Assembly: GCF_000716435.1 (NCBI RefSeq)
Contig: NZ_JNWO01000048.1
Location: forward strand, 1-55,513
Direction: 5' to 3'
DNA from: Streptomyces xylophagus
GTDB lineage: Bacteria; Actinomycetota; Actinomycetes; Streptomycetales; Streptomycetaceae
Length of the DNA: 55,513 nucleotides
Position 1 is the first letter of the stretch, and the number at the start of each line of letters is the position of its first letter. The notes under the pieces are model-generated. The model was not told the origin of the DNA, made no database searches, and saw only the letters and a list, made by a program, of their open reading frames with translations. The position numbers were made by a program, and so were the translations under genes. Below, piece after piece: positions 7,637 to 16,152 of the stretch.

Positions 7637-9856
7637 GTGGTGGCGGCTGGGGCGATCCGGGGCGGCACGTTTGATCTGAAGGAGCTGTTCGGGCAGGCCC
7701 GTTATCAGATCGAGTACTACCAGCGGGAGTACGCGTGGTCGGCGCAGGACGTCAGCACGCTGGTGGAGGATCTGTTCGAGGCCTTCGAGACACTGCTGGG
7801 CCAGGGCCGGCTGCACAGCAGGGACGCGGAGGCGTTCTTCCTCGGCCCGTTCGTCTACGTTCAGCAGTCCGACAGTGAGCGGTTCCTGGTGGACGGCCAG
7901 CAGCGCTTCACCACGCTGCACCTGCTGTTCCTGCACCTGTTCAGGGCCGCGGTCGAGTGGGGGCAGCGCGACGCGGTGAGCAAACTGGAGCGGGTCATCA
8001 CCGATTTCGGCCCCGGCAACCGCCTGATGTTCCGCCTGGACATCGACGAGCGCCAGGACGCGCTGGAGGCCCTCTACCGCGACCGGCCCTACGAACTCCC
8101 GCCGCAGGCCTCGCTGTCGGTGCGCAACCTGCACGAGCGCAGCCGGCAGATCGCCGATCTCCTGGAGGAGCGGCTGGAGGCGGAGCACTGTCCGCAGTTC
8201 GTGGACTGGCTGCTGTCGAAGGTTGTGCTGGTCGGTATCCGCGCACCCAGCCGCGACAGCGGTTTCCGCATCTTCGAGTCGATGAACGACCGCGGGGCCC
8301 GCCTGACCCCGGTCGACCTGGTCAAGAGCTTCCTGCTGTCGAACGCGCGCAGGGACGAGGAGAAACTCAACGAACAGTGGCGCCGCATGCTGGCCGAACT
8401 CACCAGCGTCCGCGACGACACCGACGCCCCCCGCACCTTCCTCAAAGCCGCTCTCCTGGCCCGCTACGCCGACCTCGACGGGGACAGCGACACCGGTGAC
8501 GGGCCGGAGATCGACGCCGCGCTGCACATCTGGGTACGCAAGCACCGCGAGCGCATCGGACTGCGCCACCCGGATGACTACTTCCGCTTCGTCGAGGACC
8601 TGCTGCGGCTGGCCGGCCACCACCGCACCTTCCTCGAGGCCTGCAAACGCCCCTACCCCGACCAGGGACTGTCCGCGCTCTACTACAACGACACCAACGG
8701 CCTCGGCGGCCAGATGGCGATGATCCTGGCGGCGATCCGGCCGCACGACACGGACACGCCCGCCAAGCAGAAAGCGGCCCTGATCGCCAACTTCCTGGAC
8801 CGCCTCTATGTCGAGCGCATCCTCAACGACGAACCCGTCCAGGCCAAGGACTTCCACCGCGACATCCACCGCCTCATCCCGCGCCTGCGCCGCTGCGCCA
8901 CCACCGCGGACGTCGCCGGCGTGCTCTCGGCCGAACTGCCCGACACCGCCTTCCAGCAGGTCGTCACCTTCGGCATGCGCGGCAACACCAAGGCCCAGGT
9001 GCGCTACCTGTTGGCCCGGCTGACCGCCTACGTCGAAACAGGCCTGGGCAGAACCGACCTCAGCGCCGGCTACCTCGGCGCCGAGCGCCACTGGCAGATC
9101 GAGCACCTCTACGCCAACCACCCCGAACGCCACGTCCCCCACGACGCCCCCGACGAGGCCACCTTCCGCGCCTGGCGCGCCCGCCTGGGCGTGCTGGTCC
9201 TGCTGCGCCGCAGCGACAACGCCAGCTACAACGACCTGCCCCTGGAGACCAAACGCCGCCACTACGCCCGCGAAAACGCCCTGGCCGCGATCCTCGCCCC
9301 CGACTACCGCAAGAACCATCCCGCCCTGCGGCGGTTCATCGCGGCCAACGACATCGAAGGCCACTTCCGTGAACTGGGCAACGCCACGATGGGGCAGGCT
9401 GTCGAAATCCGCGGCGAACTCTACCGCCGCCTGTGCCTGCGCATCTGGGACCCCCACCGCCTCGGCCTGCACCCACCCGCCTTCCAGACACCCGCCGGCC
9501 CACCACCCCCGACCACGCCGGCCGCTGCGGCACCCGCCCCACGCCGCCGCCCGCTGCGCACCGACCTGGCCCGCCTGATGCGCCAGGACATCCTGGCACC
9601 CGGCACCCGCATCGAAGCCGACCACGCAGGCCGGCACCACACGGCCACCGTCGACGCCGACGGAGTCATCATCCTGCCCAGCGGCGACCGCTTCACCAGC
9701 GCGGACGAGGCCGGGAAAACCGTCTGCGGCACCCGCCGCTGCACCGGCATGACCTTCTGGCACATCACCACCGCCGAGGGCCTGCGGCTGTCCCTGCGCG
9801 ACGTGCGCAACCAGGCCCAGCAGCAGGGGCGCCTCACCGCAGCCCGCACCAGATGA
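7637..9856 (+). CDS. DUF262-DUF1524-RAMA restriction-like protein
   Basis: The 739-residue protein has three parts. The N-terminal DUF262 (GmrS-like) NTPase/nickase domain contains the hallmark DGQQR (86-90), preceded by YQREYAWS. An alpha-helical middle leads to a DUF1524 HNH-type nuclease region with QIEHLYANHPE (~485). The C-terminal RAMA domain (~640-735; LARLMRQDILAPGTRIEAD and FWHITT) is a reader of modified DNA in restriction systems. Related GmrSD/BrxU-type enzymes cut DNA with modified bases, so a modification-dependent anti-phage role is likely. GTG 7637 is chosen as the longest sensible start (GTG 7640 is equivalent). The gene is solitary, with no methyltransferase next to it. The opposite-strand frame across it is a codon-bias shadow. 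Confidence 0.85.
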   Translation: MVAAGAIRGGTFDLKELFGQARYQIEYYQREYAWSAQDVSTLVEDLFEAFETLLGQGRLHSRDAEAFFLGPFVYVQQSDSERFLVDGQQRFTTLHLLFLHLFRAAVEWGQRDAVSKLERVITDFGPGNRLMFRLDIDERQDALEALYRDRPYELPPQASLSVRNLHERSRQIADLLEERLEAEHCPQFVDWLLSKVVLVGIRAPSRDSGFRIFESMNDRGARLTPVDLVKSFLLSNARRDEEKLNEQWRRMLAELTSVRDDTDAPRTFLKAALLARYADLDGDSDTGDGPEIDAALHIWVRKHRERIGLRHPDDYFRFVEDLLRLAGHHRTFLEACKRPYPDQGLSALYYNDTNGLGGQMAMILAAIRPHDTDTPAKQKAALIANFLDRLYVERILNDEPVQAKDFHRDIHRLIPRLRRCATTADVAGVLSAELPDTAFQQVVTFGMRGNTKAQVRYLLARLTAYVETGLGRTDLSAGYLGAERHWQIEHLYANHPERHVPHDAPDEATFRAWRARLGVLVLLRRSDNASYNDLPLETKRRHYARENALAAILAPDYRKNHPALRRFIAANDIEGHFRELGNATMGQAVEIRGELYRRLCLRIWDPHRLGLHPPAFQTPAGPPPPTTPAAAAPAPRRRPLRTDLARLMRQDILAPGTRIEADHAGRHHTATVDADGVIILPSGDRFTSADEAGKTVCGTRRCTGMTFWHITTAEGLRLSLRDVRNQAQQQGRLTAARTR

Positions 9857-10124
9857 GGGGGCGACCTCGTCGTATCGGCCGCGGTGGTGCTGTGGCTGCC
9901 GGCAGGGACGTCGCCGGGGGAGGGGCGGGGAGGGGGACGTGTCCGCGCGCGTGCCGGGTTGGCGTGTGCTGCGGCCAGGGTCCGATGGGACGTCGGTCGG
10001 GGGCTGTTGCGGGCTTGCTGCCGCCGGATTCACGGGGAATGGGTACCACCCACCTCCGGCTTATCGCAGGAGCCCTGTTCCAGACGTATGCCGAGACCCC
10101 CACCACAGACAGGAGCGTGACACC

Positions 10125-10394
10125 GTGAAACGTGGCGACAGCGACTACGAAGCAGCTCTGGAAGCCGTCGTGGACATCCTCAAGGACCGGGCACGCAGCG
10201 GTTGCCAGCCGATGACCTACGGCGACCTGAGCGCGCAGCTCATCGCCGGCCGTCACGACGTTCCCGCCCACCAGGGCCCGGGGTTCTACAGGCTCGCCAG
10301 ACGGCCGCCGTACGCCGCCAGTCGGAAGGGCGACAACGACACCATCTGGATCATGGAACTGGAGGCTCTCCGGCGGGAGTACCACGTGAGCTGA
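10125..10394 (+). CDS. Small protein, probably internally deleted
   Basis: 89 residues from GTG 10125, with AGGAG 9 nt upstream. The N-terminal half (YEAALEAVVDILKDRAR, then MTYGDLSAQL) and C-terminal half (FYRLARRPPY, NDTIWIMELEALRREY) look like the two ends of a longer Streptomyces family of about 120-130 residues. The piece I would expect after HQGP seems to be missing. The 99 bp at 10182-10280 are repeated exactly at 19608-19706, where the sequence continues differently after HQGP. This copy may be a functional short form or a deletion derivative. The role is unknown. Confidence 0.55.
   Translation: MKRGDSDYEAALEAVVDILKDRARSGCQPMTYGDLSAQLIAGRHDVPAHQGPGFYRLARRPPYAASRKGDNDTIWIMELEALRREYHVS
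10182..10280 (+). repeat. 99-bp direct repeat, copy 1
   Basis: Read base by base, this is identical to 19608-19706. It is internal to the small gene starting at 10125. The identity starts and stops abruptly, which points to recent copying or to recombination between paralogues rather than conservation. Confidence 0.92.
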
Positions 10395-10542
10395 CGCGTC
10401 GCATGAAGCTCCGGTGGCTGGCCCGCATATCTGACCGACGAGGACCCTCTTGGTCTGTCCTCTGTCACAACGAGGCGTGCTGCGTGCTTATAGAGGGGGA
10501 GCGCGGCGTGACGGACGCTGCCCGTGGACACAGGGGATGGGT

Positions 10543-10779
10543 ATGGATCCCACGACGACGACGGCCGCGGCGGGGCTTGCCGCGGGTGGATACATCCTGC
10601 GTCTTGGCCAACGCTGGATCAGGTTCCGTGCACAGATCCGGCGTGCCGAACTCGACCAGCACGGACTGTCGGAGCGGACCCGGTCGCTGCCACCGGGCAG
10701 CAGGCTCATCGAGAAGACCGCGCATCACGACGTCGACATCGTGATCGGCGGCCAGGCGGCCGGCCGCAACCCGAGGTGA
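10543..10779 (+). CDS. Small membrane-associated protein of sigma trio 2
   Basis: 78 residues, ATG at 10543 with AGGGGA upstream. A short hydrophobic N-terminus (AAAGLAAGGYILRLG) precedes a basic helix (QRWIRFRAQIRR). The soluble tail contains LPPGSRLIEK and DVDIVIGG. The tail matches the P-x-G-[ST]-x-[IL]-x-x-K...[IV]-x-[IV]-G pattern of the small protein in trio 1 (5014-5334). The stop overlaps the next start (TGATG at 10777-10781). It is therefore probably a paralogous accessory or regulatory subunit of the adjacent sigma factor. It is too short for a domain assignment. Confidence 0.6.
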   Translation: MDPTTTTAAAGLAAGGYILRLGQRWIRFRAQIRRAELDQHGLSERTRSLPPGSRLIEKTAHHDVDIVIGGQAAGRNPR

Positions 10780-11330
10780 TGCGCGCGATGACCATCGAAC
10801 AGCCGCCCTCGCCCCTCCATACCACCACCGAACAGACACAGTCCGAGCCGCCGGTACCTTTCCAGCGAAATAACTTCAACGCCTTCTACACGCAGGAGAT
10901 GAGCGCGGTCACGGTGTTCCTCATGCACCAGGGCGCCACCGCCTACGAAGCGGCCGACGCCGCCCACGAAGCCATCGCCAAACTCCTGCCGCACCTGTGG
11001 CGCACCCTGGACCACCCACGAACCTGGTTACGGGTCACCGCCCAACGCTGCTACTGGCGCCAGAGCACCACTCGTGCCGCTCCCACGGACCCCGTCCCGG
11101 ACCGCCCGGGCGGCACCTGTCCCCTGGCCACCGTGGTCGTCTCCGAATTCCAGCAGACCGTCCTCGACGCCCTGAACCAACTGCCGCCCACCATGCGCAC
11201 CGTCATGGCCTGGGACATCGACGGCTTCACCTACACCGAGATCGCCGAAGCCCTCACCATGAGCCCCGCCGCCGTACGACAGAACGTCAGCCGCGCCCGC
11301 AAGCGGCTGATCACTCTCCTCGACCTGTGA
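10779..11330 (+). CDS. ECF-like sigma factor (trio 2)
   Basis: 183 residues. Region 2 (about 35-95) includes FYTQEMSAVTVFLMHQGA, AADAAHEAIAKLLPHLW and PRTWLRVTAQRCYW. Region 4 (about 130-180) includes LDALNQLPPTMRTVMAWDIDG and FTYTEIAEALTMSPAAVRQN, followed by ARKRL. ATG 10779 overlaps the upstream stop, and ATG 10788 is a possible alternative. It is distinct from the trio 1 sigma factor in sequence but has the same neighbours: a small membrane protein in front and a helical orphan behind. This makes it the second of three such arrangements in the window. Confidence 0.87.
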   Translation: MRAMTIEQPPSPLHTTTEQTQSEPPVPFQRNNFNAFYTQEMSAVTVFLMHQGATAYEAADAAHEAIAKLLPHLWRTLDHPRTWLRVTAQRCYWRQSTTRAAPTDPVPDRPGGTCPLATVVVSEFQQTVLDALNQLPPTMRTVMAWDIDGFTYTEIAEALTMSPAAVRQNVSRARKRLITLLDL

Positions 11331-11364
11331 CCACTGTCCTCTACCTCCACAAAGGGGGATGCAC

Positions 11365-11988
11365 ATGAACCGCCCCACCCATCGCACGCTCCGTGAGGGT
11401 GACGGGGGCAACGATCCCCAACAACTGCTGGACCAGGTCCTGACCCACCACCGCACGCATCTGACGAGCGCTGTCACCGCCGCCCTCGACACCGAAACAG
11501 GCAGCACCGCCCTCGCCCCGCTGCGCTGCGAACTCTTCCAAGGCCTCAAGCCGTTCAAGCTGGCCGCGCCCGTCAAACGCACGACCAGCACGCACACAGC
11601 CGACCCCGCTACTCCGCTTCCGGCCACCCGCCTTGAGGAAGTCCTCACCCGCCTTCGCGACATCAGGCTGATGGTGGAAAGGGTCCGCGCTCGCACCGGC
11701 CTGCCTCCCGACGTCCACACCAGGGCGCACACCGTGGCCACCGCACTGCAGCGGCTGCACGCCGGCCTGCAAGCACGCACCCTGGCTCATGACCAGGTCC
11801 ACGCGCTGTTCAGGGAACTGGAGGAGCAATCCGCACACATCGGCACGTCGATGCTGCGACTGCACACCCAGCTGCCACGGCACACCGTCGAAGAATGGCT
11901 CCGGGCAACCAGTTCCCTCCAAGGCATCAAGACCACGGCTCTGCGCCTGTTCAGGAACGCCGACGACAACGTCACCACGCAGGGCTGA
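11365..11988 (+). CDS. Helical orphan protein (trio 2 partner)
   Basis: 207 residues with no recognised family. The middle and C-terminal parts are predicted all-helical with heptad-like spacing (LEEVLTRLRDIRLMVERVRAR, LQARTLAHDQVHALFRELEEQ, HIGTSMLRLHTQL), so a coiled-coil or bundle protein is likely. Two starts are close together. ATG 11365 is chosen because AAAGGGGG ends 6 nt before it, whereas ATG 11359 abuts that site. It follows the sigma gene by 34 nt and probably belongs to the same operon. The function is unknown; a sigma-controlled effector or sigma ligand is conceivable. Confidence 0.6.
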   Translation: MNRPTHRTLREGDGGNDPQQLLDQVLTHHRTHLTSAVTAALDTETGSTALAPLRCELFQGLKPFKLAAPVKRTTSTHTADPATPLPATRLEEVLTRLRDIRLMVERVRARTGLPPDVHTRAHTVATALQRLHAGLQARTLAHDQVHALFRELEEQSAHIGTSMLRLHTQLPRHTVEEWLRATSSLQGIKTTALRLFRNADDNVTTQG

Positions 11989-12254
11989 CCTGGGTCGGCC
12001 TGGACAAACCGGCGATACCGTGCGGCGGTTGACGCGTTCACCCTCAGACGGCTCGGCCGGGGCCCCGCAGGGCCGCTGAACCCTGGGGCGCGTGCTGGCT
12101 GCTGGCGGCCGGTCAGATGGGTGGCGTGATGTGCGCGTATGGAGGAGCGTGCAGCAGCGTTGAGTTGAGGCGGTGTCAGTGGCCTTTGCTAGAAACGTAG
12201 TTCGGGGACTTACGCGACGGTCTCGGGGGTGCGGTGGTGTACAGGGACGGAACG

Positions 12255-12905
12255 ATGAAGCCCGGAGTGAAGGCCGTGGTCGGTCTCATTGTGGCGATCA
12301 CGCTCGCGCGTCTGTTATGGCAGTGGGTGAGAGGCACTGCAGTGCCCTGGGTCGGTGATCATCCGTGGGGGACTGGGTTCGTTTGTCTGGGCCTTGTCTT
12401 GCTGACCGCCACGCTGATCGACCGCTTCGGCCGGGGCGGCTACCGGTACGCGTACGGTGACGATGCGGTTCTGGAAGACGCCGATCCTTCCGGGCTGACC
12501 TATCGCATGCGGGAACTTGCTGCGATGACCCCGGCTGCATTCGAGCAGGCCTGTGCCGAGTTGTTGGCCCGTGATGGGTTTGTCCACTCGCGTCGTGTCG
12601 GAGGCGCCGGGGACCTGGGAGCCGATGTGGTGGCCTGGGATGGCCAGGGTCGGAAGTTGGTCTTGCAGTGCAAGCAGTACACGCGGCGACCGGTGGGCTC
12701 CAAGGAAGTGCAGACCTTTAACGGAACGGCTCGCCCAGAGCATGGAGCGCACCATCCCATCATGATCGGGCTGAGCGGTTTCACCCAGCCCGCGATCGCA
12801 TTCGCAGCGCGGCATGCCATCGTTTTGGTCGGACGGCCGGAGCTGAAGCGCTGGGCTCACGGCACCCATCTCTACGACATCATCGAAGCTGAAGCCCTGG
12901 AGTGA
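12255..12905 (+). CDS. Membrane-anchored Mrr-type restriction endonuclease
   Basis: 216 residues. Two N-terminal membrane segments (about 8-25 and 40-56) are followed by a Mrr-cat nuclease domain. AAFEQACAELLARDGF begins the domain. The PD-(D/E)xK core is visible as GAD (D124) and LVLQCKQY (Q138-K140), then VGSKEVQTFNG, the helix typical of Mrr. Mrr-like enzymes cut foreign or modified DNA. The membrane-anchored short form is common in actinomycetes and is sometimes linked to defence. ATG 12255 is used because AGGGACGG lies just upstream and the hydrophobic segment then starts normally. The 266 nt before it (11989-12254) contain no gene. Confidence 0.8.
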   Translation: MKPGVKAVVGLIVAITLARLLWQWVRGTAVPWVGDHPWGTGFVCLGLVLLTATLIDRFGRGGYRYAYGDDAVLEDADPSGLTYRMRELAAMTPAAFEQACAELLARDGFVHSRRVGGAGDLGADVVAWDGQGRKLVLQCKQYTRRPVGSKEVQTFNGTARPEHGAHHPIMIGLSGFTQPAIAFAARHAIVLVGRPELKRWAHGTHLYDIIEAEALE

Positions 12906-12937
12906 CTTGCCAGCCTGATGTGTACGCGAGGCGCTCA

Positions 12938-12970
12938 GCCCCGTGCTCCCAGGCGATGAGAGCACGGGGC
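12938..12970. terminator. Bidirectional terminator hairpin
   Basis: GCCCCGTGCTC (12938-12948) pairs perfectly with GAGCACGGGGC (12960-12970). It sits between the ends of two convergent genes and can serve both strands. Confidence 0.78.
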
Positions 12971-13038
12971 CTCGGTGGTGGGAGACTATCTGTCGGCAAG
13001 AGCGGACCTGGCCCCGTCAGTGAAACCGCCGTGCCGGG

Positions 13039-13932
13039 TCAGGGGTGGAGGCCGTTGCGTGACGGAGTGCGGGCGGGCGGGGCGATCAGGGCGATCTCGT
13101 CGTTCGCCAAGGGGCGGGCTTCGTCCCAAAGGACGTCGAACTCTTTCGCATACACCTTGAAGAGGGGCCGGCTGTCACCTTTGATCTCCAGCGCCGGGCA
13201 GGATTCGGCGGGTGCGTGGTAGAGGTACGGGGTGGCGATGACGGTCTGGTCGAAGAGCGACACCATGACGTACTGGATGACACCGTCGAGGACACGTACC
13301 TGGAAGGCGTCGGGGTGGCCGGCACGTGTGACTTCTTCGGCGACGTTGTGGAAGAACCACAGTGATTCCATGTTGTGCGCAGATGTGGAGCCGCCCTTGT
13401 GCGGTTCGCTCTGTACCAGCTCGAGCAGGGAATTTCCGCTGCCGGTGACTGGGGCGTACAGCATGATGCGGTAGTGGCAGCCTCGGGCGGCCCCGGCAAT
13501 AACGCTGTCCTGGAAATACTCGCGGTCTTTGACCCAGTTGTGCTGGGCGACACCGGACAGTGCGACCTCTCTGCTGGCAGAGGCCAGTAGATTCCTCCAT
13601 TCATCGGGCGTTCCGTGACTGACGTTGCGCTCGCTTGCCCGCACCAGGCCGGCGTGCCGTAGTGCTTCGGCGGTAGTGAGCAGTTGGCTCAGTTCTGTGG
13701 CACGTTGCTGGATGGAGGCCACATCACGTGCGATGTTCTGCATGCCGGGGGTGAGCGGTTCACCTCCCACGAGGTCCCACAGCAGAGTCAGCACAGACGT
13801 GCTCAGAAGTACCACGCCGACGTTGATGAGGGTCTGGTTGCTCAGGGAGCCGTCCCCGGTGCGAGGGGCTATGAGAAGACAACAGAGTCCGAGGAGAGCG
13901 AATACGGTTCGGGCAAGCCCTGTTCGAGGCAT
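13039..13932 (-). CDS. Two-TM protein with soluble effector-like domain
   Basis: 297 residues from ATG 13932, with GGGGG about 9 nt upstream. Longer frames exist without a ribosome-binding site. Two membrane segments (about 9-22 and 35-52) are followed by a short helical linker (IARDVASIQQRATELSQLL). A globular domain (about 110-280) contains SREVALSGVAQHNW, CHYRIMLYAPV and HNMESLWFFHNVAEEV. The domain is reminiscent of degenerate phospholipase-D-like folds that occur with N-terminal membrane anchors, but no HKD motif is visible, so that is only a suggestion. It is convergent with the Mrr gene and may belong to the same defence stretch. Confidence 0.55.
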   Translation of the reverse strand: MPRTGLARTVFALLGLCCLLIAPRTGDGSLSNQTLINVGVVLLSTSVLTLLWDLVGGEPLTPGMQNIARDVASIQQRATELSQLLTTAEALRHAGLVRASERNVSHGTPDEWRNLLASASREVALSGVAQHNWVKDREYFQDSVIAGAARGCHYRIMLYAPVTGSGNSLLELVQSEPHKGGSTSAHNMESLWFFHNVAEEVTRAGHPDAFQVRVLDGVIQYVMVSLFDQTVIATPYLYHAPAESCPALEIKGDSRPLFKVYAKEFDVLWDEARPLANDEIALIAPPARTPSRNGLHP

Positions 13933-14446
13933 CAGCCGTACCCCCACGTCTGGCATCGAGTGATGCTGGGTTTGACGCCTGGCACGGGAGCAGAGTTTCT
14001 GCGCTGAGTTGTGGAACGGATGCATGAGGTGCACCGGAGGGGCGCTCGACGCGGGCGTGCGCCGCGAGAAAAATGGAGAGCGGGCGCAGCGCGAGGGAAT
14101 GCCGGTGGGCCGGCTGGTCCAGGCCTGGCGAAACCCGGCGGGAGCCGGTGCGGGGCCTGAGCCGGGCCGGTCCTGCGCGGGTTCCTCCTCGCCGGCCCGC
14201 GACGGCGGCTGACAGGTGCTGTTGCGGGCCGGGTCACGTGATCCCGGTCGCCGGGTGATGGTGCGTCAAGGGGCGGGGCGGAGCGTCGATTTCCTTCTCG
14301 GCTGCAGTGATGGGCGGTCGGAGGGCGGGTGCGGCTGGTGGCGGCGCACCGGACGGGTTGCGAGGCGGTGCGGTCCTCGGTGCAGCCGGGCCGGCCGCCC
14401 GGGGGAGCCGGGGGGCGGTGGCGTTGACGGCATTCCCGGAAGGGCG
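13933..14446. other. Non-coding gap
   Basis: About 500 nt between the two-TM gene and the promoter of the next gene. Several frames are open on both strands, but they have low-complexity Arg/Pro/Gly composition typical of GC-rich shadows. No RNA gene or repeat recognised. Confidence 0.5.
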
Positions 14447-14476
14447 TTGACACGCTGTCGGTACTCGGCTTACGTT
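14447..14476 (+). promoter_or_regulatory. Sigma70 (HrdB)-type promoter
   Basis: TTGACA (14447-14452), 18-nt spacer, TACGTT (14471-14476). The predicted transcript has a leader of about 90 nt before GTG 14572. Confidence 0.6.
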
Positions 14477-14571
14477 TGCTGTGTGTAGCCGCTTGGTTGC
14501 ATGTTTTTGGGGGGCGGGCTTCATCGCGTGAGCGGTGGAAGCCGGGGAATTAACCCCAGGAGACATGCGGC

Positions 14572-14922
14572 GTGAAGCGGCTTGTTGCTTTTCCAGGGGG
14601 CTCAGTTCCTCGCGAGCCCGTCCTTCCTGACCGGGAAGGAACGGCGGTGCCCTCGCAGGTTGAGCCACCAGAAGAGAACTCTGTTGTTTCGGGTACCGCC
14701 CAGGAGCCCCCGGAAGAGCCCGATCACCGCACAGTCGATTTGATCGCGCTCGTGTGCATCCTGGCCGCCTGCACCGCGATCTGCCTGTCAGCCGGTACGG
14801 CGGCTCTTCAGGCAGTGATCGGCGCGGCCGGTATTTTGTTCGCCGCATGGCGGACACCACCGCGGGCCAGGCGAGAGCCGAGATCGGTCCGGCGCCGGCC
14901 GCCGCGTCGCCCCGGAACGTGA
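14572..14922 (+). CDS. Small single-pass or two-pass membrane protein
   Basis: 116 residues from GTG 14572, with CAGGAG about 9 nt upstream. A disordered acidic/Pro-rich N-terminus (about 1-53) precedes a membrane stretch (DLIALVCILAACTAICLSAG and AALQAVIGAAGILFAAW) and a very basic tail (about 94-116). The family is not recognised. A second, degraded copy of the membrane region is found at 15902-16121, on the other side of the next gene. A clear promoter (14447-14476) supports expression. Confidence 0.6.
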   Translation: MKRLVAFPGGSVPREPVLPDREGTAVPSQVEPPEENSVVSGTAQEPPEEPDHRTVDLIALVCILAACTAICLSAGTAALQAVIGAAGILFAAWRTPPRARREPRSVRRRPPRRPGT

Positions 14923-15023
14923 ATGGACAGGGCTCTGGCTGTGACCGGTCAGGACACTCAAGCGCCAGAGGTCCGGCCGCGCCGACGTCAGTCTGGTGCG
15001 CAGGCGCTGTTCGTGCGCCGTAC

Positions 15024-15743
15024 TCAGGTCTCGGTGGAGGAGGGCGGGGTGTGTTCGTCGGTCAGAAGGTAAGGCGCCCGGGCGAGGAATTCGCGGCGTC
15101 TTTGCTGCGTGTGGGCATCGGCTTGTGCGCGGGTCGGCTGGGGGACGCGGCCGGCCGGCCAGGGTTGCTCCGCAAGGAAGTGCAGGGCACGGGCGGCTCG
15201 CTCGAAGGGGTGTGGTGCTCCCGGGCGCGCGAGTTCTGTCCGTGCCTGGTGATGGGCCGTGGTGAGACTGCTCTCCACGCGTCGCAGTTGCATCGGGTCG
15301 ATGATCGCCAGTGCGGGGTGTGGAGTGAAGGGGGGTGTTGCGGCCAGGCCGACGTGCGCGAAGTTCGAGACGACGAACAGTGGCTGGTTCCCTGCCGGAT
15401 CGACGGCAGCGAGGGTGGCGGCCCAGTCCTGGTTGAGCAGCCAGGTGCGCAGGGCGTGGGCGAACGCGGTCGGGTCGGCGGGGTCTGCCTGCGTCGCGCC
15501 GAACCAGTTCACGAGGTCCCAGTACTCCTCCTCGGCATGCAGGGATGCCTCCCGCAGGTGGGGCAGTACCTGGTCGAGGAGTTCCGCCGGCAGGGCGAGG
15601 GGGAGCGGTGGCCGGTTGTCCACGCCGATGCGCAGGGTGAGAACGCCGTGTACCTGTCCGATCTCTGTGATGTCGGCGACCGTGTACCGCCGTTGTCCGG
15701 GTGCCGTCTGCCGGGCTGCCCGCAGCCTCTTGCCCTTGCCCAC
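15024..15743 (-). CDS. Orphan soluble protein
   Basis: 239 residues from GTG 15743. This start is chosen because AAGGAG lies 6 nt upstream and the protein then begins with the basic VGKGKRLRAARQ. A further in-frame start at 15833 lacks a ribosome-binding site. The body has an alpha/beta look (YTVADITEIGQVHGVLTLRI, LREASLHAEEEYWDLVNWFG, QPLFVVSNFAHVG) with no known motif. A basic, Gln-rich C-terminus follows. The gene is transcribed opposite to its neighbours and is bracketed by two copies of a membrane-protein sequence (14701-14875 and 15902-16070). That layout suggests insertion into, or duplication around, the locus. Confidence 0.55.
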   Translation of the reverse strand: MGKGKRLRAARQTAPGQRRYTVADITEIGQVHGVLTLRIGVDNRPPLPLALPAELLDQVLPHLREASLHAEEEYWDLVNWFGATQADPADPTAFAHALRTWLLNQDWAATLAAVDPAGNQPLFVVSNFAHVGLAATPPFTPHPALAIIDPMQLRRVESSLTTAHHQARTELARPGAPHPFERAARALHFLAEQPWPAGRVPQPTRAQADAHTQQRRREFLARAPYLLTDEHTPPSSTET

Positions 15744-15901
15744 ACGCTGCTCCTTCGGATGAATGCTCAGGTTGTCCCCGCCGAGTGCTGGCGGTGTGCC
15801 TGGTTCAACGAGTCCGGGCCGGGGCGGTGGCATCGCCGGAACGGGTGGGCGGGACAGGCCGGAGTTGCCGTTGCATCCGTCTGCGTTGTTCGGGTTCCGC
15901 T

Positions 15902-16121
15902 CAGGAATCCTCCAGGGGCCCGGTCCGGCCCAGTCGGCCTGATCGCGCTCGTGTGCATCCTGGCCGCCTGCACCGCCATCTGCCTGTCGGCCGGTGCGGC
16001 TGCTGTTCAGGCTGTGATCCGTCCGGCCGGAATGTCGGTCGCCGTGCGGACACCACTGCCGGCCGGATGTCCGGCTTCACCGGTGTCGATCCGGTGCGCA
16101 GGCGCTGCTCATCCTGTTTGA
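15902..16121 (+). pseudogene. Degraded second copy of the 14572 membrane gene
   Basis: Positions 15902-16070 align with 14701-14875. The central part (from 15940, matching 14741) is close to identical (CTGGCCGCCTGCACCG shared). The encoded LIALVCILAACTAICLSAG is preserved in frame. There is no start codon, no promoter and no N-terminal domain, and similarity fades towards 16070. A further short similarity (GTGCGCAGGCGCTG) at 14997 and 16094 suggests the duplicated block originally extended past the gene end. Confidence 0.65.
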
Positions 16122-16146
16122 CGTGATGATTGCGTCACTATATCAT
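16118..16146 (+). promoter_or_regulatory. Leaderless promoter and operator of the Fic gene
   Basis: TTGACG (16118-16123), 17-nt spacer, TATCAT (16141-16146). The expected transcription start coincides with ATG 16153, so the mRNA is predicted to be leaderless. An inverted repeat, TGACG (16119-16123) with CGTCA (16133-16137), overlaps the -35 box and spacer and is a good candidate repressor site. Confidence 0.75.
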
Positions 16147-16152
16147 CGGGTG

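Noticed and set aside
7466..10033. An 855-codon open frame on the minus strand across the DUF262 gene
   Set aside because: Its Gly/Ala/Val/Gln-rich composition and exact overlap with a gene showing clear domain motifs identify it as the antisense shadow of GC-rich codons.
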